Source: CBDCKR01 sp964572045
GTDB lineage: Bacteria; Gemmatimonadota; Gemmatimonadetes; Longimicrobiales; Gaopeijiaceae
Length of the DNA stretch: 64,000 nucleotides
NCBI GenBank assembly: GCA_964572045.1
Contig: CAZNEI010000007.1
Location: 1 to 64,000, forward strand
Reading direction: 5' to 3'
Shown here: positions 16,871 to 26,232 of the stretch, one piece after another
Numbering within the stretch: the first letter of the stretch is position 1
Layout: the number at the start of each line of letters is the position of its first letter
Position numbers and translations under genes: made by a program
Notes under the pieces: model-generated
Told to the model about the DNA's origin: nothing
The model's database searches: none
What the model saw: only the letters and a program-made list of their open reading frames with translations

Positions 16871-19006
16871 ATGATGCCCCTCAAGCGCCTCGCCACACTC
16901 GCGACCCTGCTCTGCGCCGTCGCCTTGCCGCAATCCTCGCAGGCCCAGGCGCAAAGAGAGATTCCGACCTCGCTCCTCCGGCGCGTCATGCCCCTGGCGG
17001 ACCGATTCGGCGAGAGGGCGGGCGACCCCCCCGTCATCCGTGCCTACGGTCAAGGCTCGGCTGACACACCAACGCTCGTCGGATACGTCTTCCTGACCTC
17101 GGATCTGCCCCCCGAACCGTTCGGCTACAACGGACCGGTCGAGTCGCTCGTCGGCATGGATCTGGACGGACAGGTCACCGGCGTGCTCGTGACCGATTAC
17201 TGGGAGTCGATCCAGCAGAGCCTGGGCGATTTCCTGAGGAGGCCGGGATTCCAGGAACAGTTTCGCGGAAAGCAGATCGGCGACCCGTTCCGGGTGGGGG
17301 GCGACGTCGACGGCATCGCCCGGGCCACGATCAGCGTCCGAGCCCTCGCCAGAGGCGTGCGCGACGCATCCAGACGGGTGGCCCAGGCCTACTTCGAGGG
17401 CGCGGGCGTCTCGGCGACCGCGCCCGTCGAGGACCGCGAAAGCCTGCCGTGGCTGGAGATGCGGGACCGCGGCATCATCGAGTGGTTCCTGGCCGAGGAT
17501 CCCACGGGATCCGCCGAGATCAACCTCGTCCACATCGACAGCGACGAGTTCGGCACGTTCCTCGTCGGCCCGGAGCGGATGGCGCGCGCGCGTCAGAGGA
17601 TGGAGCGCCGCGGCACGGGCCACCTCATCGTCTACGGAGTCGACGGGCCGCGTCTCCGCCACTTCAAGAGGGAGGGCTGGATGATCGTCCAGGGCCAGGA
17701 CACGGTCCCGGTCCCGCCCGACGACATCGTCTCGCTCGGCCTGGACGGCGGGGGGATGATGGAGGAACGGGTGATCCTGGTCGGGAGCATGATCATCGAC
17801 GAACGCATCGACGTCACCCGTAGCTTCACGATCCTCTACGACCGGGACCCCGAAGCGGACGTAGTCGAGATCGAATATCTGACGCAGGCGGCCCGGCTCG
17901 CCCTGCTGGAAGCGGAGGATGCTGCGAGCCGCACCGCGGAGGAGGTCCCCGAGGAGGCGGAGGCAGCGGGGCGCGCCGACCCCGGGGGTACTGTCGGCGA
18001 GGATGAGCACGGCGGCCCCCCGGCCGCCCGTGCACCACCCGATGCGCCCACGCATGAGGAAGGGCCCGCGGAGGAGGTCCCCGAGGAACGGGTGGAAGCG
18101 CAGGTGGCCCCAACAGCCCTGGCCGAGCCTCCCGAACGGGAGACGGTGTGGGCCCAAACCCTCTCGGAGACTTCCTGGACGCGGGCCTGGAGCCTGGTGG
18201 CGCTCCTCGCGCTCGCGACCGCAGCGTTCTTCCTCAAGAGCGTGGCCCTCCGATGGGTGACCCTGGCCGCCACCCTCGCCTACCTCGGATTCGTGGACGG
18301 CGGGTTTCTGTCGGTGTCGCACATCGCGAGCGGAATCCGGGTCGGCGCCACCGTCTACGTGAGCGACTTGCCCCTGCTCCTCATCGTCGGCTTCACGGTG
18401 ATTGCGACGCTCGTCTGGGGAAGGGTATTCTGCGGATTCCTTTGCCCCTTCGGAGCGGTGCAGGACTTTCTGGATCGCGCCGTGCCGGACCGGCTCCAGT
18501 GGCGCATCCCGCCCGGCGTTCACCGGTCGGGCCTCTGGATCAAGTACGTCCTGCTGGCCGTCGTCCTCGTTCCGGCCCTCCTCGGAAGTCGGGTGAGCCT
18601 GTACCAGTACTTCGAACCGTTCGGCACAGTCTTCTTCATGAGCCCTTCTGTCGTGCTCTGGAGCATCGCGGCGACGTTCCTGCTCGCGTCGGCGATCGTG
18701 CCCCGATTCTACTGCCGCTACGTCTGCCCACTCGGGGCTGCCTTGGCGCTGGGATCGCTGCTCTCGTTGAGGCACATCCGACGCGTCGAGCACTGCCACT
18801 ATTGCAAGGTGTGCGAGGAAAAGTGCCCGACGGGAGCGATCAAGGGTGGGCGCATCGACTTCAAGGAGTGTGTGCGCTGCAACCTCTGCGAGATCAAGCT
18901 GATCGAGCGGGCAGGGGTCTGCGCCCACGACCTCGAATCGGTCCTGCCACGGCTCGTCCCCCTCACTCTCGGCGGGTCCGCCCGACGACCGGCCAGCAGC
19001 CCGTGA
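16871..19006 (+). CDS. NosR-like membrane flavo-iron-sulfur protein
   Basis: This protein of about 711 residues is built like NosR/NirI: a signal peptide (TLATLLCAVALPQSSQA), a periplasmic FMN-binding domain with DGIARATISVRAL as the probable covalent flavin site, several membrane helices, and cytoplasmic iron-sulfur motifs CGFLCPFGA, CRYVCPLGA, CHYCKVCEEKCPTGA and CVRCNLC. Such proteins move electrons across the membrane to periplasmic reductases. An acidic, proline/alanine-rich linker of about 85 residues separates the flavin and membrane parts. No nos genes are nearby; the molybdopterin enzyme upstream or the cytochromes downstream are possible partners (inference). The start is ATG 16871 or 16874. 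Confidence 0.85.
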   Translation: MMPLKRLATLATLLCAVALPQSSQAQAQREIPTSLLRRVMPLADRFGERAGDPPVIRAYGQGSADTPTLVGYVFLTSDLPPEPFGYNGPVESLVGMDLDGQVTGVLVTDYWESIQQSLGDFLRRPGFQEQFRGKQIGDPFRVGGDVDGIARATISVRALARGVRDASRRVAQAYFEGAGVSATAPVEDRESLPWLEMRDRGIIEWFLAEDPTGSAEINLVHIDSDEFGTFLVGPERMARARQRMERRGTGHLIVYGVDGPRLRHFKREGWMIVQGQDTVPVPPDDIVSLGLDGGGMMEERVILVGSMIIDERIDVTRSFTILYDRDPEADVVEIEYLTQAARLALLEAEDAASRTAEEVPEEAEAAGRADPGGTVGEDEHGGPPAARAPPDAPTHEEGPAEEVPEERVEAQVAPTALAEPPERETVWAQTLSETSWTRAWSLVALLALATAAFFLKSVALRWVTLAATLAYLGFVDGGFLSVSHIASGIRVGATVYVSDLPLLLIVGFTVIATLVWGRVFCGFLCPFGAVQDFLDRAVPDRLQWRIPPGVHRSGLWIKYVLLAVVLVPALLGSRVSLYQYFEPFGTVFFMSPSVVLWSIAATFLLASAIVPRFYCRYVCPLGAALALGSLLSLRHIRRVEHCHYCKVCEEKCPTGAIKGGRIDFKECVRCNLCEIKLIERAGVCAHDLESVLPRLVPLTLGGSARRPASSP

Positions 19007-19026
19007 CCTTCGAGCAAGCCGGCCCA

Positions 19027-19043
19027 AGGGGATTCGAACCCTG
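19027..19043 (-). other. tRNA T-arm-like remnant
   Basis: The minus strand reads CAGGG-TTCGAAT-CCCCT. The loop is a perfect tRNA T-loop, but two of five stem pairs are mismatched and no other tRNA parts are recognisable around it. It may be a decayed tRNA 3' end or a chance match. It lies 20 bp after the NosR-like stop codon. Confidence 0.25.
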
Positions 19044-19157
19044 AGAAAGGCCAGCAAATCCGCGGAACAGCGGCCGTTCCGTAGCGTGCGACTCTTGCGT
19101 GCGATATGGGGTCGGCCTAACCTCTTAGGCTGGGAAATTTCGGCAAGCAAGACACTT

Positions 19158-21638
19158 ATGAAGACGCTCGTTTCGGTCCCCATCGTCTTGGGCTCCGTGC
19201 TCATTCTGGCCGGGCAACCGGCCAGCGACGTCCCCACCGCATGGGAGGGCGCCCCGGCAACGCTTCGCCTTCTCGAAGCTTCGGGCGGACCCCATACGGA
19301 TCGGAGCCTCGCAGCCTATCCGGGCCGCACCGCCGACCTCACCCCCCAGGAGCTCACGGCTGTCATCCGGCGTTACTGCCAAGTCTGTCACAACGACGCC
19401 TTGCTGACGGGCAACCTGTCGATGCAGGACTTCGCCGTCGAGCGGGTAGAGCAGTCGGTTCCGTTGACCGAGATCGGGGAGAGGATGATCCGGAAGTTGC
19501 GGGCCGGCATGATGCCGCCTCCCGGAATCCCTCGACCCGGAGCCGACACCCTGCTGGCCTTGGTCGAGACGCTCGAACACCGCATCGATTCTGCGGCCGC
19601 CGAGAATCCGAATCCGGGCATCCGGACGTTCCCGAGGCTCAACCGCGCCGAGTACGAGAGCGTGATCTACGATCTCCTGGCGCTCAAGGTGGATGCCGGA
19701 GACTGGCTGCCCTTGGACAGCAAGAGCGAAAACTTCGACAACATCGCCGACGCGCAGGCGCTCTCGCCGACTCTCTTGGAGGCGTATCTCAACGCAGCCA
19801 CCGAGATCAGCCTCCTCGCCGTAGGCGATCCGGACGCGGCGGCGGTAAACCGGACCTACACGAGCCCCGAGTATGTCTCGCAGCATCCGTGGGACCACGT
19901 TGAGGGAACCCCGTTCGGAACCCGCGGGGGGATGGTCGTCGACCATATCTTCCCGGCCGACGGGGAGTACTTCATCGAGATGACGTTCCGTTCGGGGAGC
20001 AACTCCCGGCTGCATGATCTCGACGTGTCGATCGACGGCGAGAACGCCGCGACCCTGCCCTACGAAAGCTTCGGCCGGGGAGTCCCGCTGCGCACCGATC
20101 CGATCTTCATCAGGGCCGGCCAGCATCGGGTTTCGGTGGCCTTCATCAAGCAGTCCGAAGGTCCGTACGAGGACTTGATCCGGCCGCACGACTGGTCGCT
20201 GGCCGGCGGAGGATCGGGTGGCGCGGGCATCACGACCCTGCCCCATTTGAAGGACCTGGTGATCGGAGGGCCTCACAATCCCACCGGGGTCTCCGACACG
20301 CCGAGTCGCAGGAGGATCTTCAGTTGCCGCCCGACATCGCCAACGGAAGAGGAGGGTTGCGCCCGAGCGATCATCTCCGACCTCGTCACAAGAGCCTACC
20401 GCCGACCGGCCACGGCCGACGATGTCGACGGCCTGATGCTCTTCTACGAGTCCGGGTCCGCGGCAGGCACGTTCGAGGACGGGATCAGGAGCGCCCTTGA
20501 GGCGATCCTGGCGAGCCCGCACTTCGTCTTCCGGATCGAGCGCGAGACCGGCGTCCAGCCCGGGGAGAACTACCTGTTGAGCGACATCGACCTCGCCAAC
20601 CGGCTCTCGTTCTTCCTGTGGGGCAGCCCACCCGACGAACGGCTCCTCTCGCTCGCCTCACGGGGTGAGCTGCGGGCGGAGGGAGCGCTTGAGCGGGAGG
20701 CGAGGCGGATGCTCGCGGACCCGCGCTCCGAGGCGCTCGGCCCCCGCTTCGTGAACCAGTGGCTGCGGTTGCCCGACGTGTACTTGAACCGCCCCGATCC
20801 CAACTTTTTCCCGAACTTCGACGAGAACCTCGCCCACGCGATGGTGGCCGAGACGGAGATGTTCTTCAACCATCTGGTGCGGGAGGATCGGAGCCTCCTC
20901 GAGCTCTACAACGCCGATTACACCTTTGTGGAAGAGCGCCTAGCCCGCCACTACGGATTCGAGGACGTGGCCGGTGACTATTTCCGTCTCGTGCCATCGG
21001 ATCCGACCCGCAAGGGGATCTTCGGGCACGGCAGCGTTCTCGTGCTGACTTCCCTCGCCAACCGGACCTCGCCCGTGTTGCGCGGCAAGTGGGTAATGGA
21101 GGTCCTCCTCGGGACCCCGCCGCCTCCACCGCCGCCCGGGGTGCCGGCGCTGGAGGAGACCGAAGGTTCAGCCGACGGGAAATTCATTACCACCCGCCAG
21201 CGCATGGAGATGCACCGGGCGAATCCGGTGTGCAGCTCCTGCCACAAGTTCATGGATCCCATCGGTCTCGCGCTCGACAACTTCGATGTGACCGGCAAGT
21301 GGCGGATGCGAGAGAACGGCCAGCCGCTCGACACGCAGGGCGAACTCTACGACGGGACGCCCGTCTCGAATCCGGGCGAGCTGGTCGATGCACTGCTGGC
21401 GAGGCCGATCCCGCTGGTGAGAACCTTTACGCTGAACCTCATGGCATATGCCATGGGTCGGCGCGTCGAATACCACGACCAGCCGGCCCTCCGCAAGATC
21501 GTCAAGACCGCCGAGGAAGACGGATACAAGATGTCTTCCTTCATCCTCGGCATCGTCAACAGCGAGCCCTTCAGGATGAAGCGAGCGGTCGCTGTGGCAG
21601 AAGAGGATGCAGAGGTCGAAGCCATCGATCGACAGTAA
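19158..21638 (+). CDS. DUF1592-type secreted cytochrome c protein (DUF1587/1592/1588/1585)
   Basis: This large exported protein of 826 residues has a planctomycete-type domain chain. After a signal-like N-terminus (MKTLVSVPIVLGSVLILAG) comes a cytochrome c-like segment with CQVCH at residues 74-78. DUF1587 (FPRLNRAEYESVIYDLLAL), a carbohydrate-binding-like domain, DUF1592 (SFFLWGSPPDERLLSLA), DUF1588 with a second heme motif CSSCH near residue 692, and DUF1585 (LMAYAMGRRVEYHDQP) follow. The biochemical role is not known. It heads an operon with a DUF1552 protein 30 bp downstream. ATG 19158 was chosen because the signal peptide begins there. Confidence 0.9.
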   Translation: MKTLVSVPIVLGSVLILAGQPASDVPTAWEGAPATLRLLEASGGPHTDRSLAAYPGRTADLTPQELTAVIRRYCQVCHNDALLTGNLSMQDFAVERVEQSVPLTEIGERMIRKLRAGMMPPPGIPRPGADTLLALVETLEHRIDSAAAENPNPGIRTFPRLNRAEYESVIYDLLALKVDAGDWLPLDSKSENFDNIADAQALSPTLLEAYLNAATEISLLAVGDPDAAAVNRTYTSPEYVSQHPWDHVEGTPFGTRGGMVVDHIFPADGEYFIEMTFRSGSNSRLHDLDVSIDGENAATLPYESFGRGVPLRTDPIFIRAGQHRVSVAFIKQSEGPYEDLIRPHDWSLAGGGSGGAGITTLPHLKDLVIGGPHNPTGVSDTPSRRRIFSCRPTSPTEEEGCARAIISDLVTRAYRRPATADDVDGLMLFYESGSAAGTFEDGIRSALEAILASPHFVFRIERETGVQPGENYLLSDIDLANRLSFFLWGSPPDERLLSLASRGELRAEGALEREARRMLADPRSEALGPRFVNQWLRLPDVYLNRPDPNFFPNFDENLAHAMVAETEMFFNHLVREDRSLLELYNADYTFVEERLARHYGFEDVAGDYFRLVPSDPTRKGIFGHGSVLVLTSLANRTSPVLRGKWVMEVLLGTPPPPPPPGVPALEETEGSADGKFITTRQRMEMHRANPVCSSCHKFMDPIGLALDNFDVTGKWRMRENGQPLDTQGELYDGTPVSNPGELVDALLARPIPLVRTFTLNLMAYAMGRRVEYHDQPALRKIVKTAEEDGYKMSSFILGIVNSEPFRMKRAVAVAEEDAEVEAIDRQ

Positions 21639-21668
21639 CCACCCATTACGTGCGAGGAGCATCGAGCG

Positions 21669-23114
21669 ATGCAGTTCATCACTGGGAAGCATCTGTCCCG
21701 CAGGACCTTCCTCCAGGGCGTAGGAGTGGGGATGGGGTTGCCGTTCCTCGACGCGATGGTGCCGGCCGGACGCGGTGGACGGGCCTGGGGCAAGGGGGGC
21801 CGCGGCGGCTCGGCAGCGGACGATCCGATCCGTCTCGTCTGCATCGAGGAGGTGCACGGGCTCGCGGGCTGTAACGAGTGGGCGGCCACGCAGAACCTCT
21901 TCGCGCCCGCCACCACGGGGCGCGACTTCGAGCTGTTGCCCGAGAACGCGCTGAGCCCCTGCGCGGACTTCCAGGACTACATGACGATCGTCAGCAACAC
22001 GGACGTGCGCATGGCGGAGGCGCTGGCTCCGCCCGAGATCGGGGGCGATCACTTCCGCTCAAGCGCCGTGTTCCTGACGCAGTCGCACCCCAAACAGACC
22101 CAAGGCTCGGACCTTTGGGTCGGCACGTCACTCGATCAGATGTACGCGCAGCGGTTCGGTCAGGACACGCCGATGCCGTCGATGCAGTTCTGCATCGAGA
22201 ACCTCGACCAGAGCGGCGGCTGCACCTACAACTACTCGTGCGCCTACACCGACTCGATCAGCTGGGCGACCCCGAGCGAGCCACTGCCGATGATTCGAGA
22301 CCCGCGGGTCGCGTTCGACATGCTCTTCGGCACGGGCGGGACGCCGGAGGAGCGGGCGGCGAGGCGCAAGAGTCGCCGCAGCATCCTCGATTGGATCATG
22401 CACGAAGTGGAAGGGCTCGAACGGCAGCTCGGCCCCGTGGATCGCGTACGCATGGAGCAGTACGTGAACAACGTGCGCGAGATCGAGCGCAGGATCGCGA
22501 TGGTCGAGGAGCGCAACACATCGGGCGAGGCTCGGGAGCTGCCCGAAGCCCCGGCAGGTGTGCCCGACGATTTCCGCGAGCACACGCAGTTGATGTACGA
22601 CCTCCAAGTGCTCGCGCTCGAGACAAACATGACCCGCATCACGAGCTTCAAGCTCGGCCGCGATGCCAACAACCGCACGCACCCCGAGAGCGGGTCCGAC
22701 AGGCCGTTCCACCCCGCGTCGCACCACGGAGGCAGGGAGGAAGCGATCTTGGAGTTCAACAAGATCTGCCTGTACCGGATGTCGACGCTGCCGTACTTCC
22801 TCGAAAAGATGCAGAACACGATGGAGGGCGATCAGAGCCTGCTCGACAAGACGATGATCATCTGGGGGTCGCCGATGTCCGACGCGAACCTCCACAACCA
22901 TCGGCGCTGTCCGCTCGTGCTTTTCGGACGGGCCGACGGTCAGCTGGAAGGCAACCTCCACCTCAAGGCGCCCGCCGATACGCCTATGGCGAACGTCATG
23001 CTGACGCTGTTGCACAAGCTCGGAATGGACGACATCTCCACGTTTGGAGACTCCAACGGCGAGTTCTCGCTCGGCTATGGCGGTGGCGTCGCGGACGAAC
23101 TCACGAACGGCTAG
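21669..23114 (+). CDS. DUF1552 domain protein, Tat-exported
   Basis: This 481-residue protein opens with a twin-arginine signal (LSRRTFLQGVGVGMGLPFLD), so it is folded before export. The remainder is one DUF1552 domain, recognisable from IVSNTDVRMAEALAPPEIGG-type text near residue 105, FKLGRDANNRTHPESG and IIWGSPMSDANLHNHRRCP. Relatives look like sulfatase/alkaline-phosphatase-fold proteins, but no activity is established. DUF1552 genes almost always follow DUF1592 genes, as here, which implies a joint extracytoplasmic function. Confidence 0.9.
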   Translation: MQFITGKHLSRRTFLQGVGVGMGLPFLDAMVPAGRGGRAWGKGGRGGSAADDPIRLVCIEEVHGLAGCNEWAATQNLFAPATTGRDFELLPENALSPCADFQDYMTIVSNTDVRMAEALAPPEIGGDHFRSSAVFLTQSHPKQTQGSDLWVGTSLDQMYAQRFGQDTPMPSMQFCIENLDQSGGCTYNYSCAYTDSISWATPSEPLPMIRDPRVAFDMLFGTGGTPEERAARRKSRRSILDWIMHEVEGLERQLGPVDRVRMEQYVNNVREIERRIAMVEERNTSGEARELPEAPAGVPDDFREHTQLMYDLQVLALETNMTRITSFKLGRDANNRTHPESGSDRPFHPASHHGGREEAILEFNKICLYRMSTLPYFLEKMQNTMEGDQSLLDKTMIIWGSPMSDANLHNHRRCPLVLFGRADGQLEGNLHLKAPADTPMANVMLTLLHKLGMDDISTFGDSNGEFSLGYGGGVADELTNG

Positions 23115-23118
23115 GGCG

Positions 23119-25122
23119 ATGATGGGAAGCAGAACACGGCAGAGGCCTCGTGGTCTTGTAGGTTCCTTGGCGGCTGTGGGGCTCGCCATGCTGCTCGCGG
23201 CGCACCCGCCGCCCGAGTCTCCGGTCGCCGACGCCGCCATGCGTGGGGAGACGCACTTGGTCCGGTCGCTCCTCTCCGAAGGCGCCGACGTCAACGCTGC
23301 GCAGGGCGATGGCATGACCGCCCTGCATTGGGCGGCCGAGCGCGCCAACGCGGAGATGGCCGGAATCCTGATCTACAGCGGGGCGAACGTGCATGCCGTG
23401 ACCCGAATCGGTCAGTACACTCCCCTGCATCTGGCCGCCAGGTCGGCGGGCGATCGGATCGTGGGCATGCTGCTCGACGCCGGCGCGAATGTGTCGGCTC
23501 GGACGACGAACAGCGGCGCGACGCCCCTGCATCTGGCGGCGGCAGCGGGCAACGCGAAGTCTGTGGCCCTGCTGGTCGAACACGGCGCCGATCTGAACGC
23601 CCGGGAACACGCTTGGCAGCAGACGCCCCTGATCTTCGCCGCCTCCCTGAACCGGGTGGAGGTGATCGAGGAGTTGCTCGCCCGGGGAGCGGATCCGTCG
23701 ATTGCGAGCGAGGTGATGGACCTCAAGCTGCAGAGCAAGCTCGACGAGGCGGCAGCCGAACGCTACAAGGAAGCGCTCTCCGGCTTCGAGGAGGAGGGGC
23801 AGGAGACGACTCTCGCGTCGCTTACGGTCTCCGACGCGCGCGTCGGGGTTCAGCCCCGTATTCGCACTCCCGGGGAGATGGCGGCGGCGACCCTGGCGGC
23901 TCGGAAGGTCTACGAGACCCGTGAGATCCCGACGGAGCCGAAGGAGGGAGACGACGACGCTTCCGGAGACGACGGCATCGGGCACCAGGGGGGCCTCACC
24001 CCCCTTCTCCACGCCGCGCGCCAAGGCCACCACGAGGCTGTACGGGTGCTGCTGGACGGGGGTGCCGACGCAGACCAGGTCAGCACGGGCGACGGCACGA
24101 GCCCCCTGCTCATGGCGGCCATCAACAGCCAGTACGACGTGGCGCTCCTGCTCATCGAGCGGGGCGCCGACCCGAACGTCGCGTCGGAGTTGAACGGGAT
24201 CGCTCCGCTCTGGGCGACGATCAACTCACGGTGGCAGCCGCGCACCCGGTTCCCGCAGCCTCAGGAGCAGGGCCTGCAGAACGCGTCGTATCTGGACGTC
24301 ATGAAGGCGCTCCTCGAAGCAGGCGCCGATCCGAACGCGCGGACGACGAAGCACCCGTGGTACATGGTCTATACCGGGTGCGGAAACCGTAACTGCGGGC
24401 TCGTGAACACTTGGGGCGCGACCGCATTCTGGCGTGCCTCCTACGGCACCGACGTAGAGGCGATGAGGTTGCTTGTCGAGTACGGTGCGGATCCCCACAT
24501 CGCGACGATCAAGCCGCCGCCCCGGCGCCGCTCCGCCCAGAACCAAGCGGTCAATCCAGCGGTCGCCGAACTAACGGACTCGGCCCGCACAGCCCGCCTC
24601 AGGCAGCCGTGGTTCCTCAGTTCGGACTTCAAGCGCGAGAAGGAAAAGGATGCCGAGCAGGCGAAGAACCTGGTGGATCCCACCGACCCCTACGACCGCA
24701 CAGGGGGGGTAGAGGACCAGTCCGGTCTGCCACCGATTCCGGAAGGGGGGCCGGGAGTCTATCCGATCCACGCGGCCTCCGGCGTCGGATACGGTGAAGG
24801 CTACGCCGGCAACGCACACCGGCATGCCCCCGACGGTTGGCTCGGGGCGGTGAAGTACCTGATCGAAGAGGTGGGCGTGGACGTGAACCTGAGGGACCAC
24901 AACGGCTACACCGCGCTGCACCATGCGGCCGCCCGCGGCGACACGGAGCTGATCCAATACCTGGTGGACATGGGCGCCGACGTGATGGTGGTGAGCCGGG
25001 CGGGGCAGACGACGGTGGATATGGCGAACGGACCGGTGTCCCGGGTTTCACCCTACCCTGAGGCGATCGCCCTCTTGGAGGGCCTCGGAGCGATCAACAA
25101 CCACAACTGCAAGTCGTGCTGA
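23119..25122 (+). CDS. Exported ankyrin-repeat protein
   Basis: This 667-residue protein has a hydrophobic N-terminus (LVGSLAAVGLAMLLAAHP) and many ankyrin repeats in two blocks, roughly residues 30-200 and 285-460. Typical repeats read GMTALHWAAERANAEM and GATPLHLAAAAGN. A further repeat near the end reads GYTALHHAAARGDTEL. It lies 5 bp after the DUF1552 stop, completing a three-gene operon. Ankyrin repeats bind proteins, so it may be a scaffold for the two preceding exported proteins (inference). It ends in HNCKSC. Two ATGs (23119, 23122) are possible starts. Confidence 0.85.
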   Translation: MMGSRTRQRPRGLVGSLAAVGLAMLLAAHPPPESPVADAAMRGETHLVRSLLSEGADVNAAQGDGMTALHWAAERANAEMAGILIYSGANVHAVTRIGQYTPLHLAARSAGDRIVGMLLDAGANVSARTTNSGATPLHLAAAAGNAKSVALLVEHGADLNAREHAWQQTPLIFAASLNRVEVIEELLARGADPSIASEVMDLKLQSKLDEAAAERYKEALSGFEEEGQETTLASLTVSDARVGVQPRIRTPGEMAAATLAARKVYETREIPTEPKEGDDDASGDDGIGHQGGLTPLLHAARQGHHEAVRVLLDGGADADQVSTGDGTSPLLMAAINSQYDVALLLIERGADPNVASELNGIAPLWATINSRWQPRTRFPQPQEQGLQNASYLDVMKALLEAGADPNARTTKHPWYMVYTGCGNRNCGLVNTWGATAFWRASYGTDVEAMRLLVEYGADPHIATIKPPPRRRSAQNQAVNPAVAELTDSARTARLRQPWFLSSDFKREKEKDAEQAKNLVDPTDPYDRTGGVEDQSGLPPIPEGGPGVYPIHAASGVGYGEGYAGNAHRHAPDGWLGAVKYLIEEVGVDVNLRDHNGYTALHHAAARGDTELIQYLVDMGADVMVVSRAGQTTVDMANGPVSRVSPYPEAIALLEGLGAINNHNCKSC

Positions 25123-25179
25123 CCTAGGCCTGCCGCGGCGGCTTCTCCCGGCGCGCCGCCGGAGGACGCAAAAGCAGCG

Positions 25180-25746
25180 CTAGCGGTCCTGGGCCGCCTC
25201 GATCGCCTCGCGTATTATCAGGTACGACCCGGTCGGAAGGCCGGAAGCGGGAGCGGCCGACAAGAGATCCAGCGCCGGCGGTTCCTCCGGCTTGCGGAAC
25301 GTTCGGTGGCAGCCGGTGCAGGCCCGCTGTACGCCCGTCACGCCCTCCTCGACCGCACCGATGTCTCCCGCGTAGACGGCATCCAGCAGACCGCTCGCGG
25401 CGCTCTCAAGACGCTCCCGCGCTTCGCGGAATCCCTCCTCGTCCTCCCAGATCTCGTCCATGGCGCGCGTGTCGTCCCCACCCGAGCCCTGCGGAAAAAC
25501 GTCGGCCGCCATCACGGAAAGCCGATGCAGCGCCGTGGCATGGGCCAGTATATGGCTCCGATACTCAACCTCGTCGTCCACGATCGCGATGACCGCGTCT
25601 CGGTGCGCCTCCAGCCCCTGCATGACCTTCTGACGGTACTCGATCACCGCCGAGGGGCTGTCCTGGGCCTGGGTTCCGATCGGAGACAGCACGACAAGGG
25701 AGCCCAGAAGGACTGACCGCACGAACCTCGTTGATGGAAGCTTCAC
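25180..25746 (-). CDS. Cytochrome c'-like protein
   Basis: This 188-residue exported protein has a signal peptide (VRSVLLGSLVVLSPIGTQAQ) and a mostly helical body. The heme motif CTGCH lies towards the C-terminus (VQRACTGCHRTFRKPE), and this placement is that of four-helix cytochromes c'. The family binds gases or carries electrons in the periplasm. GTG 25746 is chosen because the signal peptide begins there; an ATG at 25815 would add 23 residues before it. The gene is convergent with the ankyrin gene. Confidence 0.78.
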   Translation of the reverse strand: MKLPSTRFVRSVLLGSLVVLSPIGTQAQDSPSAVIEYRQKVMQGLEAHRDAVIAIVDDEVEYRSHILAHATALHRLSVMAADVFPQGSGGDDTRAMDEIWEDEEGFREARERLESAASGLLDAVYAGDIGAVEEGVTGVQRACTGCHRTFRKPEEPPALDLLSAAPASGLPTGSYLIIREAIEAAQDR

Positions 25747-25861
25747 AGCCTCTTCTCCCGTTGGCCGTTTGTCCGCCTGCCTCCCTAAACTAGGCGCCCG
25801 TCCTCGACCCGTCATGGTTCAAGATCTGTCTTCCCCCCCGGATCCATCTCTACGGGATGAG

Positions 25862-25893
25862 TTGTTTCGTTCTGATTTTCGGTTTATATTCGG
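25862..25893 (+). promoter_or_regulatory. Promoter with direct-repeat operator, candidate SOS box (DUF6504-recX)
   Basis: A -35-like TTGTTT (25862-25867) and a -10-like TATATT (25885-25890) are 17 bp apart. The -10 is flanked by a direct repeat, TTCGG-TTTATA-TTCGG (25878-25893), with an 11-bp period. The same element occurs at 32604-32619 before dnaE2 with one base changed. The 11-bp direct-repeat period resembles the alphaproteobacterial LexA box GTTC-N7-GTTC. LexA binding is inference. Confidence 0.6.
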
Positions 25894-25923
25894 TTTACGT
25901 GAGCCGACGAACCCCGAAGCGCG

Positions 25924-26232
25924 ATGAGCCTCCCGAACCCGCCAACCAACCGCGCCAACGACGGGCACCCCACCGAACTTCACCGCCAGAGGCTTCGCCC
26001 GCTGAGGTCCCCTGCTCCGGTTCAGGTCAGGACGGGTTCCGACGGTCTGCCCACCGAGCTGCACCGACGTGGAAAGCGGTTTCGGGTGATCGCAGTGCGG
26101 GAACACTGGAGGATCGACGACGAGTGGTGGCGCAATCCCATCTCCAGGGAGTACTTCGCTCTGGTTCTTGAAGATGGACGCCCCGTCATCCTCTTCCGCG
26201 ACTTGGTGTCCGGAGGGTGGTACGGCCAGTGA
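25924..26232 (+). CDS. DUF6504 family protein
   Basis: This 102-residue protein has a variable N-terminal half and a conserved C-terminal DUF6504-like domain with FRVIAVREHWRIDDEWW, ISREYFALVLEDGRPV and FRDLVSGGWYGQ. DUF6504 proteins are often encoded with ImuB and the error-prone polymerase DnaE2. Here dnaE2 is 6.4 kb away and carries the same putative operator. The stop overlaps the recX start (GTGA), so the two genes are translationally coupled. The molecular role is unknown, but a link to damage-induced mutagenesis is reasonable. Confidence 0.72.
   Translation: MSLPNPPTNRANDGHPTELHRQRLRPLRSPAPVQVRTGSDGLPTELHRRGKRFRVIAVREHWRIDDEWWRNPISREYFALVLEDGRPVILFRDLVSGGWYGQ

Noticed and set aside
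16694..19237. Minus-strand open frame of 847 codons
   Set aside because: It lies antisense to the NosR-like gene, is rich in R, D, E and G, and has no recognisable domain; the plus-strand gene has complete motifs.
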